Below, one piece after another: positions 46,206-56,904 of a stretch of DNA of 64,000 nt. This DNA is from Macrolepiota albuminosa. Taxonomy: Eukaryota; Basidiomycota; Agaricomycetes; Agaricales; Agaricaceae. The stretch lies in assembly GCA_027475525.1 (NCBI GenBank), contig JAMWFC010000053.1:248001-312000 (forward strand). Reading direction: 5' to 3'. The notes under the pieces were generated by a model. That model was not told the origin of the DNA, made no database searches, and saw only the letters and a program-made list of their open reading frames with translations. Numbering within the stretch: the first letter of the stretch is position 1; each line of letters begins with the position of its first letter. The position numbers and the translations under genes are program-made.

Positions 46206-47630
46206 GCGCCTTGGATGCTACCTAGCAGACAGTAAGCATTGTAGTTTAAACAAGAATATAGAAGAGAAGACAAGTAGCGCAGTGTAATGTGCCCATAGGT
46301 GGCACCATAAACGACGAAGACGAGATAGACAAGGCTAGCGCCCAACTTAATGACAAAGTCAGATAAAGCTAGTGCAATTTGAATGCTAAGTGTAACTGGG
46401 TGCTTAAGAGGTTACAATTCGTTGTTATATACATGTGAAGTAGCTATCTTATATATTATGCATTACTGTGTTTTCTAAGATAAGTCCATCTGCAGCGCTA
46501 CCTTCTAGCACCTCTTCTCATGGTTTCCTCTAACGGTGACCTGTCAACGGCAACCTTTTGCACATGGATGACGGTGACCAATGGTGTTATGACCCACAGC
46601 AACCAATGGCAACTCTAAATTGACTTAGAATTATATGGGTCTGCTCACTTTTACTATAACTCCAATTGGCCAGGCTGTTCTGGGGTATGGTCAGAAAATC
46701 CTCGACAGATGCCATGAGTGCTAATGTCAGCACTACTCATTGTACCAGTTCCTGACAGGTCCAGATGTCAGGTTTAAGTATATCCTGTGCCACCATTATT
46801 GATCCTTTTATACTTCTAATTGAAGTGCCTCATCAAATGGCAGCACCTACTGCTGACTCCTTCTGGAAGTGATCGGGGTTTGGTTAGAGTCCCCTCCTGC
46901 TGTTGTGTTAGCACTATATATTCTGAGCCTCCTTTGTCCTTGGAATAGGTGAATGGAGTGTGCTGAAGGCCTGGTAGCTGGTGATTAGGGTAAATGGATA
47001 AGTCCTGTAGTAGTAGAGTGACAGAGCTAGGGCTGCTCTATATCCTAAACTGGTTGCTAGAGTTTCCAGTACGTCAAGTGTTGGTTGCCTATAATGTCCC
47101 TTGATGTGCTCAGTCTGAGTAGAAGCCTATCAATGCACAGAAATGACCACATAGAGCCCAGCCCTGGAGCTCATCCAGACGCCCCAGACCTTAGCCGCCA
47201 TAGGTATATAGCTGGTAGCCAGTCATCCATCACAGTAGTCTTGATATTGCTATAGTTCCTGTTTCTATACTCTCTTATTTGTCTCATACCATCTACTCAA
47301 TCCATCTTTTTATTCTCTCAAGTTTCCCAGTCCTCTAAGTCTCACTTTGATCTTCTCTCAGTCTCCTAGTTTCAGTCTCAGTCTCCTTCTCCAATCATCT
47401 CCTGTTATTCTCCACCCTAATCAGCTCCACCCACATTCCAGACTTAGCCCGGGATCCTGCTCCATCCTACCCTACAAGCTCCGGCACTCTGTGTACTCCC
47501 AGAGCACCCTCGCACCCCCACCAAAACTCCAGATCTTGTCCTCTGTTGCCCAGAGACACTCTGTAGCCTTTGCGTCCACCTAGTAAGGACCTACTTGCCT
47601 CCGGAGGCTGGTTGTTAGCGGAACCTGACA

Positions 47631-47643
47631 TAATATCAAGACT
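47631..47643 (+). other. Primer-binding site of A4
   Basis: TAATATCAAGACT pairs with AGTCTTGATATTG (47237-47249) at 12 of 13 positions, the last being a possible G-U pair. Confidence 0.7.
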
Positions 47644-47662
47644 CCCCCTTACCCCATTCTTG

Positions 47663-50315
47663 ATGTCTACATACACCTCTGTCTACTATCCTGTGGGCTA
47701 CCAAACCAATGCCTACAGTTGCCTGCTACCAGGACAATACAACCATAGCACCCTCCAACCCCTATATCTATCCCTGATCCCCAAAATCTACCTAGCACCC
47801 TGTTTCTGGGCTTCTGACCTCAATGGAGCCTATGGCTTCTCTGCTAGCTAGCTTCTTCACCCCCTGGACTGGTGGATATATGCCAACCCCTCTGTCAATT
47901 TTAGTTTCTACAGGATGGTACCTGGAGGACTCTTCAAAACACCGTGGAGAGCCACCCTACCTCCTGCCAGCAGAGGGCTATTTGCACTCTGGCCTTAGCC
48001 TGCCCAGCCCCAATTCCCCCCCTCAACCACTAAAACTCCCGATCCTCTCCCCCAGAACTGACTGTGCCCCATAGCAGTGCCACCAGCCTGACCTCCGTTC
48101 TCCCTCTTAGAACGACATGTGGAGAACTACCTCCGACAGTGAGACAAAGTACTACGTGCACTTCGCACCTCTTCCAAGGAATTTGCCCAATGTATCTATG
48201 TCCTCCTGGTGATGCTCAGTAACCACAACCTCTGGGGCACTCTGGAGGAGTGGGCCAATTGCCTCCTCCACTTTTACAATCAGTTCAGAAAGGGGACCCT
48301 CCCTGACAACACTAAAAGGACCCTACAGATAGATCCAATGCTCTAGAACAAACTCCAGAACCTCATAGACAAAATCCACACCAGCCCCAACCCCCACTGC
48401 TTCAAGGACCCTGTGGACCCAGCCCGCTCCTTCCACATTCAAAGAACCAAACCCTGAGCCAGCATCTAAGAAAACTCTCTGCCCCAGGACCAATAATGGC
48501 AAGAGGAGCTGAACGCCGCCTCCACCACCTTGCAAGCCTTGAATTCAATGGGGAGCCTCTTTGATCAGCCTGCTGCCCATACCATTGGGCTCTCCACCTG
48601 TCCCCAGGCCTACTTGGTGCCTGGTGCCTTCAGTATGTGGGCACAAGCTACTGAGGGCATTCCCCTGCCCCAGGAGGGCAAACCCTGCCCTGAGGGCAAC
48701 GACACCTCAGAAGATACCTTCTCCTACATTGATGAACTCCAAAATCCTGGGCTCTCTCCCGACAACCCCAGGAACCCCCTCTCCAATCCCGCTCCTGAGT
48801 TTTCTCAAGAACATCCTCTCCACCTAGACTTGCAACTTCCCCACATGTGGGAAGGACCTCCAAACCATACAATGCCACACAGGCCCTGCATGGGCAAGCC
48901 CCGCCCTGACCTCCCTTTGAGACAGGGCCCCTCCGCACCTTTCCTGACCAGGAACCTCCTCGACCCCCCTACAGTCAACTACCCCAACACCCTCCAGAGC
49001 CAGGACCACCACCACCCTCTTCTTCTCCTGGACGACCTCCTCCTGCTGCCCACTCCCTCGGGCCCAGCAGCCCTCCACCACCTCCACAAGAACTCCCCAA
49101 CCCCTAGTGGGCCCCTGGACCCCTACCAGAGAGTTACGGACAGCCCTCCAGAGGAGGCCCATCTGATGGGGAACCCTCCAGAAGATGGGGCACCACTGTA
49201 GATGCCTTCCCACCTCAGCAGGGAGGAGAAAATCACTATTACTACTACTACAACGCCATCCTCTGCACAATCCAAATCCACAAGACAACACCTGAGATGC
49301 CCTCGCCCAGGAAAGCAAGCTCGACATATAAAAGCCTGAACCCTTCCACAGATGCAACCCCTGGAAATGGCAAACCTTCCTAATGCAGTGCCTCAACATG
49401 TTCCAAGCCAAACCTGTCATGTTTCAGCTTGAAAAATCCTGCATTGCATTCGCTGCCTCATACTTGCAGAGACTGGCCTTCAACCACTACATGGCCCTCC
49501 TCTGATTCAACCCCAACAACTCTGTGCTGTTCTGGTAGACAGCCTTTGTGCAAGAGTTCTCTGGTCACTTCGGCATCTTTGACACTGTCACAGAGGCCAA
49601 AAAAAACCTCTTCAATCTCTGAATGAGATCTGAAGAGCACTTTGCCATCTTCATTGTCTGGTTCAAGAAAGAAGCTTACAAGACAGGCTGGAACTACAAC
49701 GCACTTCAGTTCACCCTCCAATAGGCACTCTCTTAGCAGATTAAGGATGTTCTCTGCCTCGCACCCAAACAGGCAACATACAACAGCTACAAGGTGCTAG
49801 TAACCCAGATCGATCAAAGGTACTGGGAAGACCACAACAAGTACTCCGGCTCTCAGGCCCAATGGACCCTTCTAGAAGGACCCTCTTAGAAGGCTAACAA
49901 CTCCAGAGCCCCTGCCCAGGTACTCCAAGGCCCCGCCCTATGTCCTATCCTAGGACAAGGACCCCCTAGGCCACTATGACCACCAGCTTCCCTCAATGCA
50001 GCTGATGTCAACAACATCCCCAACCCCCTCCCTGGAGACCCCAACAACCCTGACACCTCAACTGACAATCACCCCCAAGACAATAAAGGAGAAGCCCTCC
50101 ATACAAACTGAGTCAGAAACCCCGACTGCCCCTGGATTGATGTTTCCAAGGAAGTTCAGGAGCAGCAACGTCAGAAGGGCACCTGCTTCCTCTGTGAAGA
50201 GCTCGGACATTTCATTGGCAGTTGTCTAAAGTGCCAGACCATGGGTCAGGCCGTCTGGACCATTGACAGAGAAGACTGCAACTTCCAGTTCACAGAAAAT
50301 AACCTGGCAATTTAG
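47663..50315 (+). pseudogene. gag: gag of A4
   Basis: ATG at 47663 (MSTYTSVYYPVGYQ) matches the A2 Gag start. Pieces at 48530-49201 and in the Gag core (about 49370-49830) are recognisable, as is a Tyr-rich patch near 49230. The knuckle CFLCEELGHFIGSC lies near 50193-50230, and the conserved end GCAATTTAG is at 50307-50315. There are many stops and frameshifts. Although old, the end of gag keeps the same sequence context as in A2, useful for judging the frameshift region. Confidence 0.8.
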
Positions 50316-50338
50316 AAACAGAAGACTATCTAAATCGT

Positions 50339-51242
50339 TGATAGGACCCCATACAGGATCAGCGCATCAACGGCAGGCTACGGCAACACGGCACAGGTTC
50401 GGAATACCTTAGCGCATGCTAACTAACCAATTTTGGCAATATTTGATGGCCGCGCATGGCAAGAAGCAGATCCGATCAATGATAGCGCCAACGGCAGACA
50501 GAATGACAACTGACAGATGGCATCAGTCACTAACGACAGCGCTTAGCGAGAAGCCTGATGATCTATCAAAAACTGATGGACAGCTTGGCGTTTGACCTTG
50601 GCGCCTGACATCGCTAAGTATTTTGGACAGACAGAAGGGTGATGGATTGATGGTTTAGCATTGTGATCCGCCGCCTGGCATCGCTAAGGGTCTTGAATGG
50701 ACGGTAGGGATCTGAAACCGTTGGAGCTACCCCTATGAAATTTTCCAGTTTACTGCACTTTGGCAATGGTTGGTCACTGGCGACGGTGAACTCCTTGTAG
50801 TATATAAAGTACTTACCAACTTGTACATACCCATCGAACAATAGACCAGAGTTTCCTGCTCCCCTTACTTCAGCCTCCCTTACGCTTGAGACTTCATTTA
50901 CGGTCAGCAACGTCGAACTCATCGGCAGTTGCAGACTCTCGCTAGCCTTTGACACACTCGCGCCTTGCAACTACGGCAGGCATTATCAATGCTTAGACCT
51001 CGCTAAGCATACTGTGTTCTTGCCGTTGACATTGCCGTGTTTGCTTACCGCTTCTTCATAGGCGCTTTACCTTAGCGCTTTACACTTGCCGACTCCCTTA
51101 CCGACTTTTCCCCATTTTCACAGGCGCATTCTCTGGGACCTGCCCAAGACTCCTCACATCACTTATAGCGCGCCCAACGCAAGCTTTTGGTATGGTAACA
51201 CTATAGTTATATTTGTTACTGACCAAACTTTGGGCATCATCA
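50339..51242 (+). repeat. Solo LTR J
   Basis: A 904-bp insertion running from TGATAGGACCCC to CATCATCA at the gag-pol junction of A4. Flanks TCGT (50335-50338) and TCAT (51243-51246) fit a 4-bp duplication with one CpG decay. TATATAAAG lies at 50801-50809. The start resembles LTR B read on its sense strand (TGATAGG, then agcgcatcaa), so the families are probably related. Confidence 0.78.
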
Positions 51243-53338
51243 TCATGGATCAGACTCTGATATCTTCTCCGCCCTAGTTTCCCATCTTCATGCCATAGCT
51301 CAACAACTTTTGAACACTCTCCTGGCCCATCTCCTCTTGCACTCTCCTCAATTCCTTCTCTTCCGTACTACCCTCGTAGACAGTGGCGCCACTGACAACT
51401 TTATTGACAAAGCCTGGGCAGCCCTCGCTCCCCAGCCTCCTCAAAGATTCCCTATCCCCATCCACCTCTAGCTCTTTGACAGCAACTCCTCCTCAGCCAG
51501 TGACATCACTCACTTCATGCAGATGCCCATAACCTTTGCCTCTGGCCATCATCAGACACTCCAACTCCTAGTCACCAAGCTCCACACTGCCACCCCTCTT
51601 GTACTCAGACTCTCTTGGCTGCACACTACAAACCCTGAAATCAATTGGAAGGCCTTCATGCTAGCCTTTGACCACAGCACAATCCAGAAAACCATCCCCT
51701 TTGAGTCCCTACCCTCCCCAACAAGCCTGGAAGACCCCCAACACCCCCAGGAAAAGTCCCTTGATCTCCACTCTCGAGCCACCCAGTCCTTCATGATCCA
51801 TGTATGCCTTGGGGCCACCTCTGAGCACCTCTCTGCCCTTGTTGACAGCAGAGCCACTGGAATGTTCATCAGCAACCACCTCTCCCTTCCCCACTGTAAG
51901 GGCAACCTTTAAAGGCTGTGGCTCAGTCACACAGCTGGCAGAGGGAGATCCAAAGTGTATTAGAGTATGTACTGACAATATTATAGTAACTAGTAACTAT
52001 TCACCTGGCAGAGGGAGATCCAAAGAGAACAAGTCTAGGGATTCCCTATGCCAGGTTGGACGCTTCTGGGGCTTCTAAAGCATGGGAAACAACTGTACAG
52101 TACAATAAAACCTTAAAAACTCGAAAATTGACTAACCAAACAACTGTGCAAACAAGGCAAGAAAACTCGGGACTTTAGAAGTCAGAAAGGCAAACTCTGG
52201 CTTATATAAGCAGTCTGGAAGCGGTGCTGAAGGGCCCACACTTGTCTGAATGGTAGCTAAAGAACCAGAGCACCTCAAGGGCTGAGAGTAGTACTAACAG
52301 ATAGTGTTGAAAGAATAGAAACAGTAAAATAAAATAATGTCAGAAGAAATAAGAGAATGAATGAAGAGAGAGTGAAGAGATAAGGAGTGAGAAAAGGAAG
52401 AAATGAGGAGTCCCCTGACACCCACACCCAGCTCAACAAGCCTCTCAAGCTCCAGCTGTTCAATGGGAATGACACCATGTCCAGACCTATCATGAAGGGC
52501 CACTCCACCACCATAACCCTCAACAACAATCTGTTGTTCCCCATTGACTTCCTGGTCATGCAACTCCCTGAAATGACCCCCATTGTCCTTGGACTCCCTT
52601 GGCTTCAAGAGGTAAACCCAGACATCTACTGGGAGAACCTCACTATGACCTTTCCTGATCCTGGAGCCCACCTCGCTGCCACCATCCACCTCTATCCTCA
52701 GACCTTGAACGACTCAAGATGCCCCACAACTCTCTAGAAGGAACCCATCCAGTTCTCACCAAACGTCCCCCAAAATTGCTACAAGGGACCTCACTATCCT
52801 GCTCAGAATCACCGACCCTTGCCTAGGCCCAATTCTGAACCTGGCACACCCCCTGAATCACCTGGGGCCCCAGACATCAAAATTATTGGCTGCACCCCCT
52901 TTGCATGGATTCTCCAAGACGGCATCCCAGCTTACCAGCTCCAGGTATCCCCAATACTACTCAAGAAATACCTTCAGGCTGAGGATACCGGCCCCAATGC
53001 TAAGACTGAAGACCAACTCCTCGCCGAAGTCGTTCCCCCTGAATATCATGAGTTTGCTGATGTCTTCTCCAAAGATAGGGCTAAGGACCTCCCTCCACAT
53101 CAGACCTTGAGGATGGCATGAAACCCCTGCTTGGCAAAGTCTATAACATGTCTGAAGTCGAGCTCCGTGCTCTCAAGGATTACCTCAATGACATGCTGGG
53201 AAAGGGATTTATTCACGCTTCAATCTCTGCTGCCAGAGCACTGGTCCTCTTTGCCAAAAAAAAGGATGGATCCCTTTGACTATGCATCGACTACTGGGGG
53301 TTGAACAAGATCACCAAGAAGAACCAATACCCAAAAAA
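51243..53338 (+). pseudogene. pol: pol of A4 (two protease modules, start of RT)
   Basis: Protease 1 has [14 protein letters not shown] (near 51380) and LRLSWLHTTNPEINW. Protease 2 has LVDSRATGMFIS (near 51840), with the active-site Gly changed to Arg, and IVLGLPWLQEVNPDIYW (near 52580). Solo LTR D separates the two halves of protease 2. The linker and the start of RT follow ([15 protein letters not shown] near 53140, [11 protein letters not shown] near 53240), and A2 cuts the frame after TKKNQYP. This shows that the double protease is older than A1-A3. Confidence 0.82.
51895..52420 (-). repeat. Solo LTR D
   Basis: It is 526 bp, read reversed from TGTAAGGGCAACC to CCCCTGACA, with CCCAC on both sides (51890-51894 and 52421-52425). 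A TATA-like ttatataag lies near 52202. Confidence 0.92.
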
Positions 53339-54144
53339 TGTCACGACCCCTCCCCCCCGGAACCTCCCCGGGACACCCCCGGAGTCCCATCCGGGAACCT
53401 CTTCCGTCAATCCCACAGCGCACCCCGCCCCCACCGCTACCGACGCCGCCCTCACACGCATCAAGGACCACCATCAGCCATCAACGATCGCCATCAGCCA
53501 GCCCCCGGGACCCCTGCATCACGGACCCCGGGATCACCCGCCATCAACGATCAGATCACGCGGCTCGCATACGGCCATCACGCATCACGCCCCACGCATC
53601 ACGACTCCCTCCGCACCAATTGATCGCGCGTCCCCACACGCGCGATCCCGGTATACAGTCCCCGGCCGCTACTCAATGGCCCCCGGAACTCATCCCAGAC
53701 ACCCCGGAATCCCGAGACACGATCCGTAGTACTTATAGTATAGCTCCCCGTTGTATTCGACAGTCTTGATATTACATACTTTGCATAACTGTTACTTGGA
53801 TATTGCGTGCCCTTTGTTTGACTGGCACGCCTCGTTTGGTACGCTTCGACTGGCACGCCTTAGTATTCGCGTGCTATAAGTTTGGTACGCACTTCGCGAC
53901 TCTTAAATTACTAACTTGGTCTCGTCTTAGAACCTCCGGTTCACGACTCGACCCCCTCTAACTCCCAGCCACTTTCACCCCAAAACCCCCGGACTCTAGT
54001 CCCCCCCTCCCGGGATTACCCTGTCCTCGTCTTGAACCCCGGAGTCCTAGCCCGGAGTTCCAGACACCCGAGTATCCGTAGATCAAGTCCGCATCGTAAG
54101 GGCGTCGCTTTCCCGGAAAGCCCCCGATTCAGCGGAACCTGACA
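53339..54144 (+). repeat. 5' LTR of A2
   Basis: It is 806 bp from TGTCACGACC to CCTGACA. The promoter-like part is near 53731 and the R start near 53762. Confidence 0.95.
53731..53774 (+). promoter_or_regulatory. LTR A promoter and likely transcript start
   Basis: TATA-like acttatagtat starts at 53731. About 30 bp later AGTCTTGATATTA (53762-53774) is the sequence that pairs with the primer site. By analogy with Tf1 the transcript should begin at or very near 53762. Confidence 0.6.
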
Positions 54145-54157
54145 TAATATCAAGACT
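54145..54157 (+). other. Self-priming primer-binding site of A2
   Basis: TAATATCAAGACT directly follows the LTR and is the exact complement of 53762-53774 (13 of 13). Confidence 0.85.
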
Positions 54158-54177
54158 CTTTCCTTACACCGTTCTTG

Positions 54178-56904
54178 ATGGCTACGTATACTCACACCTA
54201 CTACCCCACGGGGTACCAGACCGACCCTTACGGACGCCCGGTACCCGACCACTACTCCGCACAGACCCCCCGCCCTGTCTACCCACCCCTCCCATACGAA
54301 CCTCAGTACCTCCACCGCCACTGGGCCCCCGACCCATCCTTCTATGATCTGGGGCCCTCAGCCAGTTGGGCCCCTCCGCCCAACCTAGCCATGGCACGAC
54401 CCGTGGAGGTCCCCTCGTACCGGAGCATTCCCGGGGGCCTGCCGGAGACCCCTCCTGTACCCAGTGGGCCTCGCCCGATTCCCCCCAGCGAGGGCCCCTT
54501 TGCACCCACCCCCTACTACGGTTACCAGCGCCCCGTCCCCCAACCCCGAGAACCCCGAGGACCCCCCTACCCCGACTACCCCCCTCGTCATTACCCGGCC
54601 GCCGCTCCACCCGCTCGAACCCCTCCCTCGCCAATGGGACGACGACGCCTCGAGGAGTATGAACGGCAACGGGACGAGATACTCCGCTCCCTCAGGATCT
54701 CACCGGAGGACTTCGCGCAACGGACAAGGACGCTGCTTGTGGAGTTCGGGCACGACGACTTCGAAGGCACTCCGGAGGAATGGGCTCACTGCCTGGTCGA
54801 ATTCGGGGATCGCCTCACGCGAGGAGAACTCCCGGAGCAAACCATGGTAAAGTATAGGCGCAATACGATCCTCCGGGAAGAATTACAACAGCTGCTCGAC
54901 GAAGTCCACGCGTCCCCCTCCCCTCGGCCCCTCAACGACCCCGCGGACCCAGGTCGCTCGATTCACATTCGACGGGAACCCCCGGAACCGGCCCCAGCAG
55001 TCCCGGCAGCCCCCACGGTCCCCACTCCGGAGCAACGGCAACGGGAAGAACGGCAGAACGCCTCAGCCATACTACGGTCCCTCAACCCGACGGGAGGCCT
55101 CTTCGATCAACCCGCTGCTCGCACGGTAGGCTTGTCAACTCGCCGCAGGGCTAACTCCGTTCCTAGTACCTTCGAGACCTGGGGACAGCCTCAAAGACCC
55201 CTGGAACCCCTCCCGCGAACAGACAACGCCCGACCCCCGGCCCCGACGAACCCCGGTACAGCCCGGGTGGACACCCCTAGTACGGACGACACGTTATGCT
55301 ACATTGACGAGCTCACGCGCGATAACAACGAACAACGTCCCGCGCCCGCGCCCGCCCCGGCACCAGCACCGCCCGCCACGTCCGCCCCGGCCCCTCCGGA
55401 ACGCAACTTCCGCCGCGATCCGCCACCCCACTTCGACCTACGGAACCCCCCGCGACCCCCGATGCAAGCCCGACCCTCCCGGATTGAACGTCCCCCGCGC
55501 AACCCGGCACCCGACCCAGCACCTAACCCCCCTCCGATCGACCCAACCCCACCAAACCCTCCCCGACCGCCTCCGCCCCCTCCCGCCGAACCTCGAGGAC
55601 GACCCCCAGGACCCCCCCCTCCGCCGCCCCCTGCGTGGAGACCCGGGCCTCCTCCCGGCAGGAACGAGCCCCCGTGGGACAACGGGCCTCCCGGGCGTGG
55701 ACCCCCAGGTGAGCCACCCGGAGGAGGTCCTCCCGGCGGGTGGGGCCCCGCCCTTGGTGCGTTTCCTCCTCAAGGAGGGGGGGGCAATCATTATTACTAT
55801 TATTACAATGCTGGCCCCCCTCCCCGCAACACTGCCGGATCGGACGACGCTCGCGACGCCCTCGCCCGCGAAGGACGATTGGACATTCAAAAGCCCGACG
55901 CTTTCACGGGCCGGGACCCCCGAAAATGGCGTACCTTCCTCACACAATGTCTCAATACGTTTCAGGCAAAGCCGCTCACGTTTCAGGTTGACAGCTCCCG
56001 GGTGGCCTTTGCCGCGTCGTACCTCCAGGGGATCGCCTTCGATCACTACACGGCCCTCATCCAGTTCGACCCCAACAACCCGGCACTCGCTCGCTGGCAA
56101 GCCTTCGTCGACGAGTTCTCCGGGAAATTCGGGATATACGACACCGTGGCCGAGGCCGAGGACAACCTCTTCAACCTCCGGATGCGCTCTGAAGAACGTT
56201 TCACTACCTTCATCGTACGTTTTGAAAAGGAAGCTTACGAGACAGGTTGGAATTACAGCGCCCTCCGGTACGCCCTCCGCCGCGCCCTCCCACAACGTAT
56301 CAAGGACGTCCTCCGACTCGCCCCGAAACAACCCTCCTACGACGGATACAAGGCCCTCGTCATGCAGATCGACCAGCGCTACTGGGAAGACCGCAGCGAG
56401 TATTCGAACTCCCGACCCCCCTGGAACCCTAGAGGAGGACCCCCTTGGCCCTCCGGCGAAGCTCCCAACCCCCAAGGTCGAAACCCCGGTCCCCCCGCGT
56501 TCCCTGGCGGCCGACCCCCGGTGAGTCGCGGCCCGCCCAATGCTAACCCCGGCAGCGGCACCCGCCCCCAGGCCCAGCTCAACGCCGCCGTGGCCACCCA
56601 AGACCCGGGCGACGCGCCAAGCCCCGAGGAACCCCCGGGAGACCCCGAAGACTTCGACTTCGACGACGAACGGGACGAGGAGGCCCTCCGAGCCAACCGG
56701 CTTCAAAAGAAGGGACGACCCTGGATCGAGGTCCCGACGGATGTGCAGGAACGACGGAGAAGGGAGGGCGTCTGCATACTCTGTGGTGAGAAAGATCATT
56801 TCATCTCCGAGTGCCCCAAACGACAGGTCATGGGACGTGCCACCTGGACCTTCGAAGGAGAGGACGCCACCTACGAGTACTCGGAAAACGACCCGGCGAT
56901 TTAG
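54178..56904 (+). CDS. gag: Gag, particle protein of chromovirus A2
   Basis: Gag packs the element RNA into cytoplasmic particles. The ATG at 54178 (MATYTHTYYPTG) is the first after the primer site, and the same start is kept in A1 and A4. The product has 908 residues, long for Ty3 Gag. Residues 1-540 are Pro-rich, with a 7-Pro run near residue 480 and a Tyr patch (NHYYYYYNAG) near 538. The helical Gag core covers about 583-715 (FAASYLQGIAFDHYTALIQF is typical), an acidic linker follows, and the CCHC knuckle [14 protein letters not shown] (from residue 867) binds RNA. It ends at TAG 56902-56904, overlapping pol by 115 nt. Confidence 0.93.
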   Translation: MATYTHTYYPTGYQTDPYGRPVPDHYSAQTPRPVYPPLPYEPQYLHRHWAPDPSFYDLGPSASWAPPPNLAMARPVEVPSYRSIPGGLPETPPVPSGPRPIPPSEGPFAPTPYYGYQRPVPQPREPRGPPYPDYPPRHYPAAAPPARTPPSPMGRRRLEEYERQRDEILRSLRISPEDFAQRTRTLLVEFGHDDFEGTPEEWAHCLVEFGDRLTRGELPEQTMVKYRRNTILREELQQLLDEVHASPSPRPLNDPADPGRSIHIRREPPEPAPAVPAAPTVPTPEQRQREERQNASAILRSLNPTGGLFDQPAARTVGLSTRRRANSVPSTFETWGQPQRPLEPLPRTDNARPPAPTNPGTARVDTPSTDDTLCYIDELTRDNNEQRPAPAPAPAPAPPATSAPAPPERNFRRDPPPHFDLRNPPRPPMQARPSRIERPPRNPAPDPAPNPPPIDPTPPNPPRPPPPPPAEPRGRPPGPPPPPPPAWRPGPPPGRNEPPWDNGPPGRGPPGEPPGGGPPGGWGPALGAFPPQGGGGNHYYYYYNAGPPPRNTAGSDDARDALAREGRLDIQKPDAFTGRDPRKWRTFLTQCLNTFQAKPLTFQVDSSRVAFAASYLQGIAFDHYTALIQFDPNNPALARWQAFVDEFSGKFGIYDTVAEAEDNLFNLRMRSEERFTTFIVRFEKEAYETGWNYSALRYALRRALPQRIKDVLRLAPKQPSYDGYKALVMQIDQRYWEDRSEYSNSRPPWNPRGGPPWPSGEAPNPQGRNPGPPAFPGGRPPVSRGPPNANPGSGTRPQAQLNAAVATQDPGDAPSPEEPPGDPEDFDFDDERDEEALRANRLQKKGRPWIEVPTDVQERRRREGVCILCGEKDHFISECPKRQVMGRATWTFEGEDATYEYSENDPAI

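Larger units (their letters stand above)
45098..47132 (-). repeat. Old solo LTR B with LTR C inside
   Basis: The ends are TGATGATGCC and GCCTATCA. Compared with 14217-15287 most differences are CG to TG or CA. Flanks ACAC (45094-45097) and ATGC (47133-47136) both derive from ACGC by single transitions. Confidence 0.85.
44854..47630 (+). repeat. 5' LTR of A4, split
   Basis: The pieces are 44854-45097 and about 47137-47630, ending AGCGGAACCTGACA, together about 738 bp. A TATA-like site gtatatagc lies near 47204, with AGTCTTGATATTG at 47237-47249. Confidence 0.85.
44854..53338 (+). mobile_element. Old, diverged A-type element A4
   Basis: It starts TGTCATGACCC with aaatg before it. It holds an LTR, the same primer site, gag and the first part of pol in the same order as A2, but is strongly CpG-depleted. 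It carries LTR B (with LTR C inside), solo LTR J and solo LTR D. It is cut in RT at 53338 by A2; the rest lies outside the window. Confidence 0.88.

Noticed and set aside
44854..47630. 44854 as the 5' end of element G's own LTR
   Set aside because: TGTCATGACCC matches the start of LTR A, and the same LTR resumes after LTR B and ends with the A-type primer site.
50614..50970. 118-codon minus-strand ORF in solo LTR J as a host gene
   Set aside because: It lies wholly within an LTR with target duplications and shows no recognisable domain.
54145..54157. tRNA-type primer-binding site
   Set aside because: It does not end in the TGG expected from a tRNA CCA complement, and it fully pairs with the element's own LTR.
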